This document shows positions 8,752-16,509 of a stretch of 64,000 nucleotides of DNA, in pieces; position 1 is the stretch's first letter; every line of letters starts with the position of its first letter. The position numbers and the translations under genes were made by a program. Below the pieces are notes generated by a model, which was given only the letters and a program-made list of their open reading frames with translations, was not told the origin of the DNA and ran no database searches. Source of the stretch: SHZI01 sp963698405 (lineage in GTDB: Bacteria; Pseudomonadota; Gammaproteobacteria; Steroidobacterales; GCA-2729495); the NCBI GenBank assembly GCA_963698405.1, contig CAVOQT010000008.1:1-64000 (forward strand), read 5' to 3'.

Positions 8752-10101
8752 ATGAATGACCAGACCCTGCTGATCACCAATGCGCTCATCTGCAATGAAG
8801 GTCGGGTGGTGGCCGGTGATGTGCTGGTCCGTCGTGGCCGTATCGAGAAGGTGGCACGTGAGATACCGGCCGGGCGTGTGGACCGGATTCTGGATGCGGG
8901 TGGCAAATATCTGCTGCCGGGCTTCATCGATGATCAGGTGCATTTTCGTGAGCCGGGGCTGACGCACAAGGCCACCATCAGTACCGAATCGGCTGCAGCG
9001 GTAGCCGGTGGCATCACCAGTTACATGGACATGCCGAACACCATCCCGAATGTCACCAGCCGTCCGGTGCTCATGGACAAGTATCGTCTGGCGCGTGGCC
9101 GATCACATGCCAATTATTCGTTCTATTTTGGCGCCGCGAATGACAACCTGGACGATATTCGCGCACTGCAGCCCGGCGATTGCTGTGCCGTAAAGATGTT
9201 CATGGGTTCGTCTACCGGGAACATGCTGGTCGATAACCCTGAAACGCTGGAGCGCATCTTCGCCGAGTGTCCGGTGCTGATTGCAACCCATTGCGAAGAC
9301 ACACCGATCATCAAGGCCAACGAAGAGCGCTTCCGTCAACAGTATGGCGATGATGTGCCGTTTTCCGCGCATCCGCAGATTCGTTCGCCGGAGTCCTGCT
9401 ACAAGTCTTCCGAGCTGGCTGTCAGCCTTGCTCAACGCCATGGCGCGCGGCTGCATGTGTTGCACCTGTCGACAGCTCGTGAACTCGAGTTGTTCGCGCC
9501 CGGCGCGCTGAATGGCAAGCGGATTACTGCTGAAGTCTGTGTGCACATGCTGCATTTCGACGATAGCGCTTATGCCGAGCGTGGCGCCCGCATCAAGTGC
9601 AATCCGCCGATCCGCAGCGCAGCGGACCGCAAGGCTCTGCTGGGTGGGCTGCTCGACGGGCGTCTCGCGGTGATCGCTACCGACCATGCACCGCATACGC
9701 TGGCGGAAAAGAATGAAAAGTACTTCAAGGCGCCCTCAGGTTTGCCGCTCGTGCAGCACGCGTTGCTGATGCTGCTGGAGCATGTGCACGATGGTACGCT
9801 GCCGCTCGAGCTGATCGTCGAGAAGACCAGTCACTCGGTGGCAGACCTGTTCGGTATCCGTGACCGTGGCTATATCCGCGAGGGTTATTGGGCGGATCTG
9901 GTGTTGATAGACCACAAGCGGCCGACTCTGGTGCGTCGTGAGGATGTGCTGTCGAAGTGCGGCTGGTCGCCATTCGAAGGTGATACCTTTCGTTCATCCA
10001 TCGCCACGACCATCGTCAACGGTGTAGTGGCCTATGAGCACGGTCGTGTCACGGCTGCAATTGCCGGGCAACGCATGGAATGTGGCGGAGCACACGATTG
10101 A
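8752..10101 (+). CDS. pyrC: Dihydroorotase, class I (amidohydrolase)
   Basis: This 449-residue enzyme cyclises carbamoyl-aspartate to dihydroorotate in pyrimidine synthesis. The zinc motif is read in FIDDQVHFREPG (His64, Arg66; the usual first His of the DxHxH motif is Gln here, giving D-Q-V-H). Further motifs are VKMFMGSSTG with the bridging Lys, ATHCED, HVLHLSTARE, and the catalytic Asp in IATDHAPH. All are typical of class I/type B enzymes. The D-Q-V-H variant removes one zinc ligand, a feature also seen in the YtfL/PyrC-like Bacteroidetes and gammaproteobacterial group, so activity is likely but not proven. It overlaps the next gene as TGATG. Confidence 0.86.
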   Translation: MNDQTLLITNALICNEGRVVAGDVLVRRGRIEKVAREIPAGRVDRILDAGGKYLLPGFIDDQVHFREPGLTHKATISTESAAAVAGGITSYMDMPNTIPNVTSRPVLMDKYRLARGRSHANYSFYFGAANDNLDDIRALQPGDCCAVKMFMGSSTGNMLVDNPETLERIFAECPVLIATHCEDTPIIKANEERFRQQYGDDVPFSAHPQIRSPESCYKSSELAVSLAQRHGARLHVLHLSTARELELFAPGALNGKRITAEVCVHMLHFDDSAYAERGARIKCNPPIRSAADRKALLGGLLDGRLAVIATDHAPHTLAEKNEKYFKAPSGLPLVQHALLMLLEHVHDGTLPLELIVEKTSHSVADLFGIRDRGYIREGYWADLVLIDHKRPTLVRREDVLSKCGWSPFEGDTFRSSIATTIVNGVVAYEHGRVTAAIAGQRMECGGAHD

Positions 10102-10880
10102 TGAGATATCCGAAAATGATGACCGTACTTGTCGTTGTGGTTTCCCTGGTGGTCTGGCTGGTGATTTCCGGTGTAGAGGGCGAGCGGGAAATCGCTGCAT
10201 TGAACCCACTCGCATCGGAGCCGGGTGCCGGTGCTGTGCTGGTTATTGGCGGCACCCGGGCGACCGGCCTCGAGGTGGTGCGCATATTGCGTGCCCGTGG
10301 TGATGAGGTGGTGGCGCTGGTCCGGCCCGGTTCGGACGGCAGTGCCGCAGAGCAGCTGGGCGCACGCGTGGTGCGTGGCGATGCGATGAATCAGCCGGAT
10401 ATAGCTGCAGCGCTTGCAACCGGCCAGTTCCGCGCCGTGGTCTCGACGCTGGGCGCGCGTGCCGTGAAGGGTGCACGACCGGATTTCGAGGGTAACCGCA
10501 ATGCAGTAGATGCGGCCCGCTCGGCTGGCGTTGCGCGTTTCGTGCTGATCACCGTGATCGGCGCGGGCGATTCTTATCCGGCTGCACCGTGGATTGCGCG
10601 GCGCGTTCTCGGTACCGTGATGAAAGAAAAGACCAAGGCTGAGGATTACCTGAAGACCAGCGGCCTTGAGTACACGATCATCCGTCCGGGCGGGTTGCTG
10701 GACAAAGAAGCCCAGGGCAGAGCTTATCTGACCGAAGATGCACGCTCGATGAGCTGGATCCGTCGTGCCGACCTGGCGCAACTCACCGTTCAGGCGCTCG
10801 ACGATCCACGTGCGATTGGCAAGACTTATCACGCCTTCGACCCGGACCGGACCCGGTTCTGGTCGATTCCGACCAATTGA
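10101..10880 (+). CDS. Membrane-anchored NAD(P)-binding protein (NmrA/atypical SDR)
   Basis: The 259-residue protein has an N-terminal membrane anchor (residues 6-23, Val/Leu-rich) and then an atypical SDR Rossmann fold. The dinucleotide motif is VLVIGGTRATGLEVV; FVLITVIGAGDS and YTIIRPGGLLD are standard NAD(P)H-binding-10/SDR_a5 features. The classical YxxxK active site is absent, so an oxidoreductase function is uncertain; such proteins can act as redox sensors or complex-assembly factors. The ATG at 10101 overlaps the dihydroorotase stop (TGATG), so translation is probably coupled. Confidence 0.75.
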   Translation: MRYPKMMTVLVVVVSLVVWLVISGVEGEREIAALNPLASEPGAGAVLVIGGTRATGLEVVRILRARGDEVVALVRPGSDGSAAEQLGARVVRGDAMNQPDIAAALATGQFRAVVSTLGARAVKGARPDFEGNRNAVDAARSAGVARFVLITVIGAGDSYPAAPWIARRVLGTVMKEKTKAEDYLKTSGLEYTIIRPGGLLDKEAQGRAYLTEDARSMSWIRRADLAQLTVQALDDPRAIGKTYHAFDPDRTRFWSIPTN

Positions 10881-10963
10881 GTGATGCGGGTCTGTTTTTC
10901 CCCGGGATTAAGTAATGACTGCCATGAAATCAGCGGCTGGCACGCAAAGCCGGACAGCGGGAA

Positions 10964-10998
10964 ATCCCGATTTGCTTTCGGGATCGGCTATGTATAAT
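10964..10998 (+). promoter_or_regulatory. Promoter with flanking inverted repeat before the ferredoxin-oxidoreductase operon
   Basis: A perfect TATAAT lies at 10993-10998, and a -35-like TTTGCT or TTGCTT sits at 10971-10977 with a 15-16 bp spacer. The -35 region forms the spacer of a perfect 7-bp inverted repeat, ATCCCGA (10964-10970) and TCGGGAT (10978-10984). That arrangement is what a repressor or activator site over the -35 element would look like. Transcription would start about 65 bp before the GTG at 11070. This is inferred from sequence alone. Confidence 0.5.
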
Positions 10999-11069
10999 CA
11001 CGCCTCTTTTTGGCCCGGGCGTGGCCCGGATCTTTGCCGCACCAGGCAACAATTTATCCGGAAACAGAC

Positions 11070-12914
11070 GTGACAACGTCCCCTCCTGCCAGCGGCATGA
11101 TGCCGCCAACCGATACCAAGAATCCCGATTACTTCCACAGAGTCGTGGACTGTCAGTGGGCGTGCCCTGCACATACCGATGTGCCCGGGTATATCCGCCT
11201 GATTGCACAGGGAAAGTACACGGAAGCCTATATGCTGAACCGGGAATCGAATGTATTCCCGGGCATTCTGGGCCGGGTCTGTGATCGGCCCTGTGAGCCG
11301 GCCTGCAGGCGTGGCCGGGTTGAGGATAAGCCGGTAGCAATCTGCCGCCTCAAGCGCGTCGCAGCAGATCTCGCCGACGACTATTCCGAGTATCTGCCCA
11401 AGGCACCGGTGCAGAGGAACGGCAAGCGCATCGCTTGTATCGGCGCTGGCCCGGCCTCGCTGACGGTTGCCAATGACCTGCTGCCGCTCGGCTATGAAGT
11501 GGTGATCTTCGAGGGCCTCGAAGTGCCAGGCGGCCTGATGCGCTCGAATATCCCGTCCTTCCGCCTGCCGGCCGATGTGCTGGATCGCGAGATCGGCGAC
11601 ATCATCGGAATGGGTGCGGAACTCAGGCTTGGCCATCGCGTCGAGAGTATGCGCAAGCTGCTGGGCGATGGTTTCGATGCCGTCTTTGTCGGTACCGGCG
11701 CGCCACATGGCAAGGAACTGAAGCTGCCGGGCCGGGATGACGATCCGGATCATGTGCATATCGGAATTGCCTGGCTCGAGTCGGTCGCCTTTGAGCACAT
11801 CAAGACGATTGGCAAGAAGGTGCTGATCATCGGTGTCGGCAATACCGCGATGGATTGCTGCCGCACTTCAATGCGGCTCGGTGCCACGGACGTCAAGGTC
11901 ATTGCGCGCAAGCCGCGCCAGTTCTTCAAGGCCTCGCCCTGGGAGCTTGAGGACGCTGAGGAAGAGCACGTCGAGATCGTCGTCAACCGTTCGCCGAAGG
12001 CTTTTGTCAGCGAGAACGGCAAGCTCAAGGGCATGCTGTTCGACATCATGGATTATGAGTTCGACGCCAGGGGGCGCATCACCGCCGAGAAGATCACCGG
12101 TGAAGAGTTCCTGCCGGCGGATGACGTGGTGCTGGCCATCGGCCAGGAGAATGCATTCCCCTGGATCGAGCGCGACCTCGGTATCGAGTTCGACAAGTGG
12201 AGCGTGCCGGTCGTTGATAAAGTGACCTTCCACTCCACGCGCCCCGGGATCTTTTTCGGCGGCGACGCGGCATTTGGTCCGAAAAACATCATCTGGGCGG
12301 TCGAGCAGGGGCACCAGGCTGCCATTTCGGTGCACAAGTATTGCCAGGGAGAAGACTTGTCCGAGCGTCTCCCCGACGGCATCACGCTGCAGAGCTCGAA
12401 AATGGGCATGCACGAATGGGCCTACAGCAATAACTACAATAATGTGGAGCGCCGACTGGTTCCCCAGGTGGGACTCAAGGAGCGTTTCAAGAAGCTGAAT
12501 ATCGAGGTCGAGCTGGGCTATACGGTCGAGCAGTTTGCCGAGGAAGTCGAACGCTGCCTCAATTGCGATATACAGACGGTATTCACTGAGAAACTCTGTA
12601 TCGAGTGTGATGCCTGTATAGACATCTGCCCGACGGATTGCCTGACCATGACAGCGCCGGGCAGCGAGGCCGATCTGCGTACACGGCTGACAGCCCCGGC
12701 AAAGAATACTGATGAACCGCTGTATGTCTCCGGCCCGTTGCCGCAGACGCAGCGCGTGATGGTCAAGGATGAGGATCTCTGCGTGCATTGCGGCCTCTGT
12801 GCCGAACGCTGCCCGACAGCGGCGTGGGATATGCAGAAATTCAGCCTGCTGCGGCCGCATGCGGTCGATGAAGGCGCCCATTCAGCCCCCGGCGACCGAA
12901 AATTCGGTACCTGA
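11070..12914 (+). CDS. FAD/NAD(P)-dependent Fe-S oxidoreductase (GltD-like, with C-terminal ferredoxin domain)
   Basis: A 614-residue flavoprotein related to the small subunit of glutamate synthase and to BzdV/NADPH:ferredoxin oxidoreductases. The order is: an N-terminal Cys-rich Fe-S domain (CQWACPAHT, then CDRPCEPACRRG), an FAD site (CIGAGPASLTVAND), an NAD(P)H site (LIIGVGNTAMDCCR), the second flavin motif FFGGDAAFGPKN, and two C-terminal [4Fe-4S] motifs, CIECDACIDICPTDC and CVHCGLCAERCP. It probably moves electrons between NADPH and ferredoxin for the oxoacid oxidoreductase encoded downstream. The GTG at 11070 is preferred because GGAAAC lies upstream; ATG 11097 is possible. Confidence 0.85.
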   Translation: MTTSPPASGMMPPTDTKNPDYFHRVVDCQWACPAHTDVPGYIRLIAQGKYTEAYMLNRESNVFPGILGRVCDRPCEPACRRGRVEDKPVAICRLKRVAADLADDYSEYLPKAPVQRNGKRIACIGAGPASLTVANDLLPLGYEVVIFEGLEVPGGLMRSNIPSFRLPADVLDREIGDIIGMGAELRLGHRVESMRKLLGDGFDAVFVGTGAPHGKELKLPGRDDDPDHVHIGIAWLESVAFEHIKTIGKKVLIIGVGNTAMDCCRTSMRLGATDVKVIARKPRQFFKASPWELEDAEEEHVEIVVNRSPKAFVSENGKLKGMLFDIMDYEFDARGRITAEKITGEEFLPADDVVLAIGQENAFPWIERDLGIEFDKWSVPVVDKVTFHSTRPGIFFGGDAAFGPKNIIWAVEQGHQAAISVHKYCQGEDLSERLPDGITLQSSKMGMHEWAYSNNYNNVERRLVPQVGLKERFKKLNIEVELGYTVEQFAEEVERCLNCDIQTVFTEKLCIECDACIDICPTDCLTMTAPGSEADLRTRLTAPAKNTDEPLYVSGPLPQTQRVMVKDEDLCVHCGLCAERCPTAAWDMQKFSLLRPHAVDEGAHSAPGDRKFGT

Positions 12915-12987
12915 GGCGCTTGATAACCACCCATATCTTCAACCGCTGTCTTGTGCAGCGACTCCCAGCACGCGAAGGTCAGGCTCC

Positions 12988-14808
12988 ATGAGCAGCTCTG
13001 CAAAAGGTCCCAAAGACAACGACTTCACGGTCAGGATCGGCAACGTGAACGGTACCGGCTCTGCCAGTGCCAACTCGATGCTGATGAAAGCCCTGTTCCG
13101 CATGGGCATACCGGTCTGTGGCAAGAATTACTTTCCGTCGAACATCCAGGGGCTGCCGACCTGGTATGAAATCCGTGCCAGTGGTCACGGGCATCTGGCC
13201 CGCTCCGGTCGCGTCGATGTGATGGTGGCCATGAATGCCGAGACCTATGCCCGGGATCATGCCTGCCTGGCAGCCGGCGGCTATCTGATCTACGACTCCA
13301 CCTGGCCGCGCAGCCAGCTGTTCAATCGTACCGACATCCATGTGCTCGGTGTGCCGCTGTCCCGTATCTGCAACGAAAATTTCGCGCAGGCACGTTCACG
13401 GATACTGATGAAGAACATCATGTACGTGGGTGTGCTGGCCGCACTGCTCGATATGGATATGCAGGTCATCAAGGACCTGCTCAACGAGCAGTTCCGCACA
13501 AAAGCGAACTTGCTGGACGCCAACCAGAAGGCGGTTGATCTGGGCTACGCCTACGCCAAGGAACATTTCAGCTGTCCGCTGCCGTTCCGTGCGGTGTCCA
13601 TCGACCAGACCCGCGACCACATCATGATCGATGGCAATACCACCTCTGCGCTGGGTTGTGTCTATGCAGGTGCGACTGTCGGTGCGTGGTATCCGATTAC
13701 GCCCTCGACCTCGATCATGGATAACTTCAAGCAGTTCTGTGACAAGTACCGCAAGGATCCCGAGACCGGCAAATCGAACTACTGCATCATCCAGGCCGAA
13801 GACGAGCTGGCCGCGATGGGTATGGTGCTTGGTGCGGGCTGGAACGGTGCACGTTCCTTTACGCCGACCAGCGGCCCGGGTATCTCACTGATGAGTGAAT
13901 TTCTCGGCTATGGATATTTCACCGAGATCCCGGCTGTGCTCTTTGATGTACAGCGTTGTGGCCCTTCCACCGGCATGCCGACGCGCACCCAGCAGGCTGA
14001 CCTGATGTCATGCGCCTATGCATCGCATGGCGATACCCGGCATGTACTGCTGTTTCCGGCCAACCCGGAAGAAGCCTTCTACCACGCTGTACAGGCCTTT
14101 GACCTGGCTGAGCGCCTGCAGACGCCGGTGATCGTGCTGATCGATCTGGATATCGGCATGAACGACTGGATGTGCCGCGACCTGCAATGGGATGACACCT
14201 ATCAGCCGGACCGCGGCAAGGTGCTGACGGCAGAGCAGATCGCTGCGCTACCCAAGTTCAACCGCTATATGGATACCGATGGTGATGGCATAGCGGCGCG
14301 TACCCTGCCGGGGACTCATCCGAAAGGTGCGTACTTCACGCGCGGTTCCGGCCACAACATGTACGGCGCCTATACGGAAGACGCGAGCGAATACAAGGCA
14401 GTGGTTGACCGCCTGCTGCTGAAGTTCGAGACGGCGAAAAAGCTGGTACCGCAGGCCGAGATTCACGCTTCGGACAAGTCGCGAATCGGTTTCATTACCA
14501 TCGGCTCCAGTGACAATGCTGTGAAGGAAGCGCGTGCTGTACTGGCTGAAGCCGGCGTCCATATCAATTACCTGCGCGTGAAGGGTTTCCCCTTCGGCAA
14601 GGAAGTGCAGGACTATATCGACAGCCACGAGCGCATTTACGTCGTGGAGCAGAACCGGGATGCCCAGTTGCGCAGCATGTTGCTGCTGGAAACCCGGGTT
14701 GACCCCAACAAGCTGGTACCCGTGCTGCATTACGATGGCTTGCCGATTCTGGCGGCTACCGTTGTTGACGGCGTCAATCAGGATCTTGCGCGAGGAAAAG
14801 CCGCATGA
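12988..14808 (+). CDS. korA: 2-oxoacid:ferredoxin oxidoreductase subunit alpha (fused gamma-alpha, KorA-like)
   Basis: A 606-residue subunit that converts a 2-oxoacid and CoA to acyl-CoA while reducing ferredoxin; 2-oxoglutarate is the likely substrate given the KorA-type fusion. The N-terminal gamma domain (about residues 10-190) is followed by the pyrimidine-binding alpha domain beginning GNTTSALGCVYAGATVGAWY, with the conserved YPITPST and the substrate-loop GPGISLMSEF. The C-terminal part contains KGFPFGKEVQDYI. The start at 12988 has AAGGTC upstream and follows the flavoprotein stop by 73 bp. It overlaps the beta subunit by 4 bp. Substrate choice among oxoacids is inferred. Confidence 0.88.
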   Translation: MSSSAKGPKDNDFTVRIGNVNGTGSASANSMLMKALFRMGIPVCGKNYFPSNIQGLPTWYEIRASGHGHLARSGRVDVMVAMNAETYARDHACLAAGGYLIYDSTWPRSQLFNRTDIHVLGVPLSRICNENFAQARSRILMKNIMYVGVLAALLDMDMQVIKDLLNEQFRTKANLLDANQKAVDLGYAYAKEHFSCPLPFRAVSIDQTRDHIMIDGNTTSALGCVYAGATVGAWYPITPSTSIMDNFKQFCDKYRKDPETGKSNYCIIQAEDELAAMGMVLGAGWNGARSFTPTSGPGISLMSEFLGYGYFTEIPAVLFDVQRCGPSTGMPTRTQQADLMSCAYASHGDTRHVLLFPANPEEAFYHAVQAFDLAERLQTPVIVLIDLDIGMNDWMCRDLQWDDTYQPDRGKVLTAEQIAALPKFNRYMDTDGDGIAARTLPGTHPKGAYFTRGSGHNMYGAYTEDASEYKAVVDRLLLKFETAKKLVPQAEIHASDKSRIGFITIGSSDNAVKEARAVLAEAGVHINYLRVKGFPFGKEVQDYIDSHERIYVVEQNRDAQLRSMLLLETRVDPNKLVPVLHYDGLPILAATVVDGVNQDLARGKAA

Positions 14809-15860
14809 GTTACATCGGCAAACCAAAGGTTGCCCACCCGCACCTGCCACGTAACGAGCTGAATCTCACCGTGCGGGACTACGAGGGCGGCATGTCCACC
14901 CTGTGTGCCGGTTGTGGTCATGATTCTATTACCGGTGCCATCACGCAGGCGATTTTCGAGCTGTCGATTCCGCCGCACCGCCTGGCGAAATTGTCTGGTA
15001 TCGGTTGTTCTTCGAAGACGCCGGCCTATTTCGCCAGCGCATCGCATGGCTTCAATACGGTACATGGCCGCATGCCTTCTGTGGTCAGTGGTGCCAATGC
15101 TGCGAACCAGGACCTTCACTACATCGGTGTGTCAGGCGACGGCGATTCACTCTCGATCGGTCTCGGTCAGTTCATGCATGCTGTGCGCCGCAACCTCAAC
15201 ATGCTCTACATCATCGAGAATAACGGGGTGTACGGGCTGACCAAGGGGCAGTTTTCCGCTTCAGCAGATGTTGGCTCCACCGCCAAAAAGGGCGAGGCAA
15301 ACCAGCAGCCGCCGATCGATCCGGCCCTGACGCTGTTGTCGATGGGTGCCACATTCGTCGCGCGCAGCTTTTCGGGTGACCGAGAGCAGCTGGTAACCTT
15401 GATCAAGGCGGGCCTGAAACATCGCGGGCTGGCGATGATCGATGTGATTTCGCCCTGCGTCACCTTCAATAATCACGAAGGCTCGACCAAGAGCTATGAG
15501 TTCACGCGCCAGCATTCGCATGCGGCAAACTATCCGGACTTCGTGCCGATGGCAAAAGAGATCCGTGCCGAGTACGCAGCTGGCCAATCCGTACCTGTCA
15601 AAATGCACGATGGCAGTCAGATCGTGCTGCGCAAAGCCGATGGTGCCTACGATCCGACCGATTCAGTGGCCGCATATCAGTACATTCACAAACACCGTGC
15701 AGCCGGTGAAATCGTGACCGGGCTTCTGTATATCGATGAGACGAAGCCGGACATGCATGAACTGGCCAATACGCCACCGGGGGCATTGGCCACGCTGCCA
15801 TTCACAAAGCTCTGTCCGGGCAAGAAGACGCTCTCTTCCATCCAGAGCCGGTATCGCTAG
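14805..15860 (+). CDS. korB: 2-oxoacid:ferredoxin oxidoreductase subunit beta (KorB-like)
   Basis: The 351-residue beta subunit binds thiamine diphosphate and one Fe-S cluster. The N-terminal cluster ligands lie in TLCAGCGHDSI, and the ThDP/Mg motif is GVSGDGDSLSIGLGQF with the later IENNGVYGLTKGQ. A Cys in DVISPCVTFN corresponds to the last cluster ligand. These features separate the ferredoxin-dependent family from the NAD-linked dehydrogenase complexes. It is translationally coupled (ATGA) to the alpha subunit, completing a three-gene electron-transfer operon. Confidence 0.9.
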   Translation: MSYIGKPKVAHPHLPRNELNLTVRDYEGGMSTLCAGCGHDSITGAITQAIFELSIPPHRLAKLSGIGCSSKTPAYFASASHGFNTVHGRMPSVVSGANAANQDLHYIGVSGDGDSLSIGLGQFMHAVRRNLNMLYIIENNGVYGLTKGQFSASADVGSTAKKGEANQQPPIDPALTLLSMGATFVARSFSGDREQLVTLIKAGLKHRGLAMIDVISPCVTFNNHEGSTKSYEFTRQHSHAANYPDFVPMAKEIRAEYAAGQSVPVKMHDGSQIVLRKADGAYDPTDSVAAYQYIHKHRAAGEIVTGLLYIDETKPDMHELANTPPGALATLPFTKLCPGKKTLSSIQSRYR

Positions 15861-15868
15861 ATAGTGGC

Positions 15869-15894
15869 GCAGGCGCCCGCGACGAGGCGCCTGC
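15869..15894 (+). other. 9-bp GC hairpin after korB
   Basis: GCAGGCGCC (15869-15877) and GGCGCCTGC (15886-15894) form a perfect stem with an 8-nt loop, 8 nt after the korB stop codon. No T-run follows, and the AGAAGG before the next gene comes directly after it. It could stabilise the 3' end of the kor transcript or attenuate read-through; a classical terminator is unlikely. Confidence 0.45.
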
Positions 15895-15910
15895 AGAAGG
15901 AATATTCTGC

Positions 15911-16210
15911 GTGATCCGCAAGATCACCGATGTCAGTTACCGGCTGGGCCGCCAGATTGTTGTCGCGGTGATCGGTGGCACGCTGCTGCTCGGTGGCGTC
16001 ATCATGCTGATTACTCCCGGCCCGGGCATCGCCTTCATGCTGGCTGGCCTGGCAATCCTTGCGATTGAATTTGCCTGGGCGCGAATCTGGCTGAGAAAAC
16101 TTCGGGAAAGTGTTGGGCCGGTCGGTCGGGATGCTGCGCAGCAATCCTGGGCACGTTGGCGGCAGCGTGTTTTTGGCCCGCGTGAAGTCGACAAGGCGAA
16201 GAAAAAATAA
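15911..16210 (+). CDS. Small PGPGW-type transmembrane protein
   Basis: A 99-residue protein with two adjoining hydrophobic segments (about 17-39 and 41-58), separated by the glycine/proline element ITPGPGIAF, the marker of the TIGR02611/PGPGW family of small membrane proteins. The C-terminal tail is basic (GPREVDKAKKK) and presumably cytoplasmic. GTG at 15911 is the start, with AGAAGG upstream. The family has no established function. It lies 50 bp after korB and may be read through from that operon. Confidence 0.75.
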   Translation: MIRKITDVSYRLGRQIVVAVIGGTLLLGGVIMLITPGPGIAFMLAGLAILAIEFAWARIWLRKLRESVGPVGRDAAQQSWARWRQRVFGPREVDKAKKK

Positions 16211-16290
16211 AGGGCCCGCGTGGGTTCGACTGACGCCGAAAACCAGGGGCCCTTCAGGCCAGGCGCTTCGAGGGGGAGTCGAAGCGCCTG
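16210..16290 (+). other. Two nested-style hairpins downstream of the PGPGW gene
   Basis: The gene's stop codon runs into AAGGGCCC (16210-16217), matched by GGGCCCTT (16247-16254). Immediately after is a much stronger stem: 12 paired bases, CAGGCGCTTCGA (16260-16271) with TCGAAGCGCCTG (16279-16290), around a GGGGGAG loop. Neither is followed by a U-tract. The pair may act as a factor-dependent terminator or as an RNA 3'-end stabiliser. The rest of the 299-bp gap up to 16509 holds the two palindromes listed separately and nothing else I can name. Confidence 0.5.
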
Positions 16291-16383
16291 TCGTACCAAG
16301 GCTCGATGAGTCTGTATTGGCGCCGCCAGGGGAAGACGGGGGGTCGCGACGCCGAGACTAAAGCACTTGATGTATATTCATTA

Positions 16384-16396
16384 GCACGATTCGTGC
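16384..16396. promoter_or_regulatory. Small palindrome upstream of the sigma54 activator
   Basis: GCACGA-T-TCGTGC is a perfect 6-bp inverted repeat around one base, 126 bp before the likely start of the sigma54-type activator gene. It may be a binding site, but it is short enough that chance is possible. Confidence 0.3.
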
Positions 16397-16443
16397 CAAC
16401 TTCTGTGTTAATAGAATCAGTAGCTTAGCGAGTATAGTTTCCT

Positions 16444-16470
16444 CGATATTCCGTGAATCACGGAATATCG
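16444..16470. promoter_or_regulatory. 27-bp perfect palindrome, probable operator of the sigma54 activator gene
   Basis: CGATATTCCGTGA (16444-16456) and TCACGGAATATCG (16458-16470) are exact inverted copies around a single A. A further half-site, CCACGGAATC, follows at about 16482-16491. The site lies 40 bp before the ATG at 16510. Its length and symmetry suit the Fis-type helix-turn-helix at the C-terminus of the neighbouring activator, so autoregulation is the simplest reading. Confidence 0.6.
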
Positions 16471-16509
16471 TTCGCTATAGGCCACGGAATCCCGTCTATA
16501 CTGCCGGCC

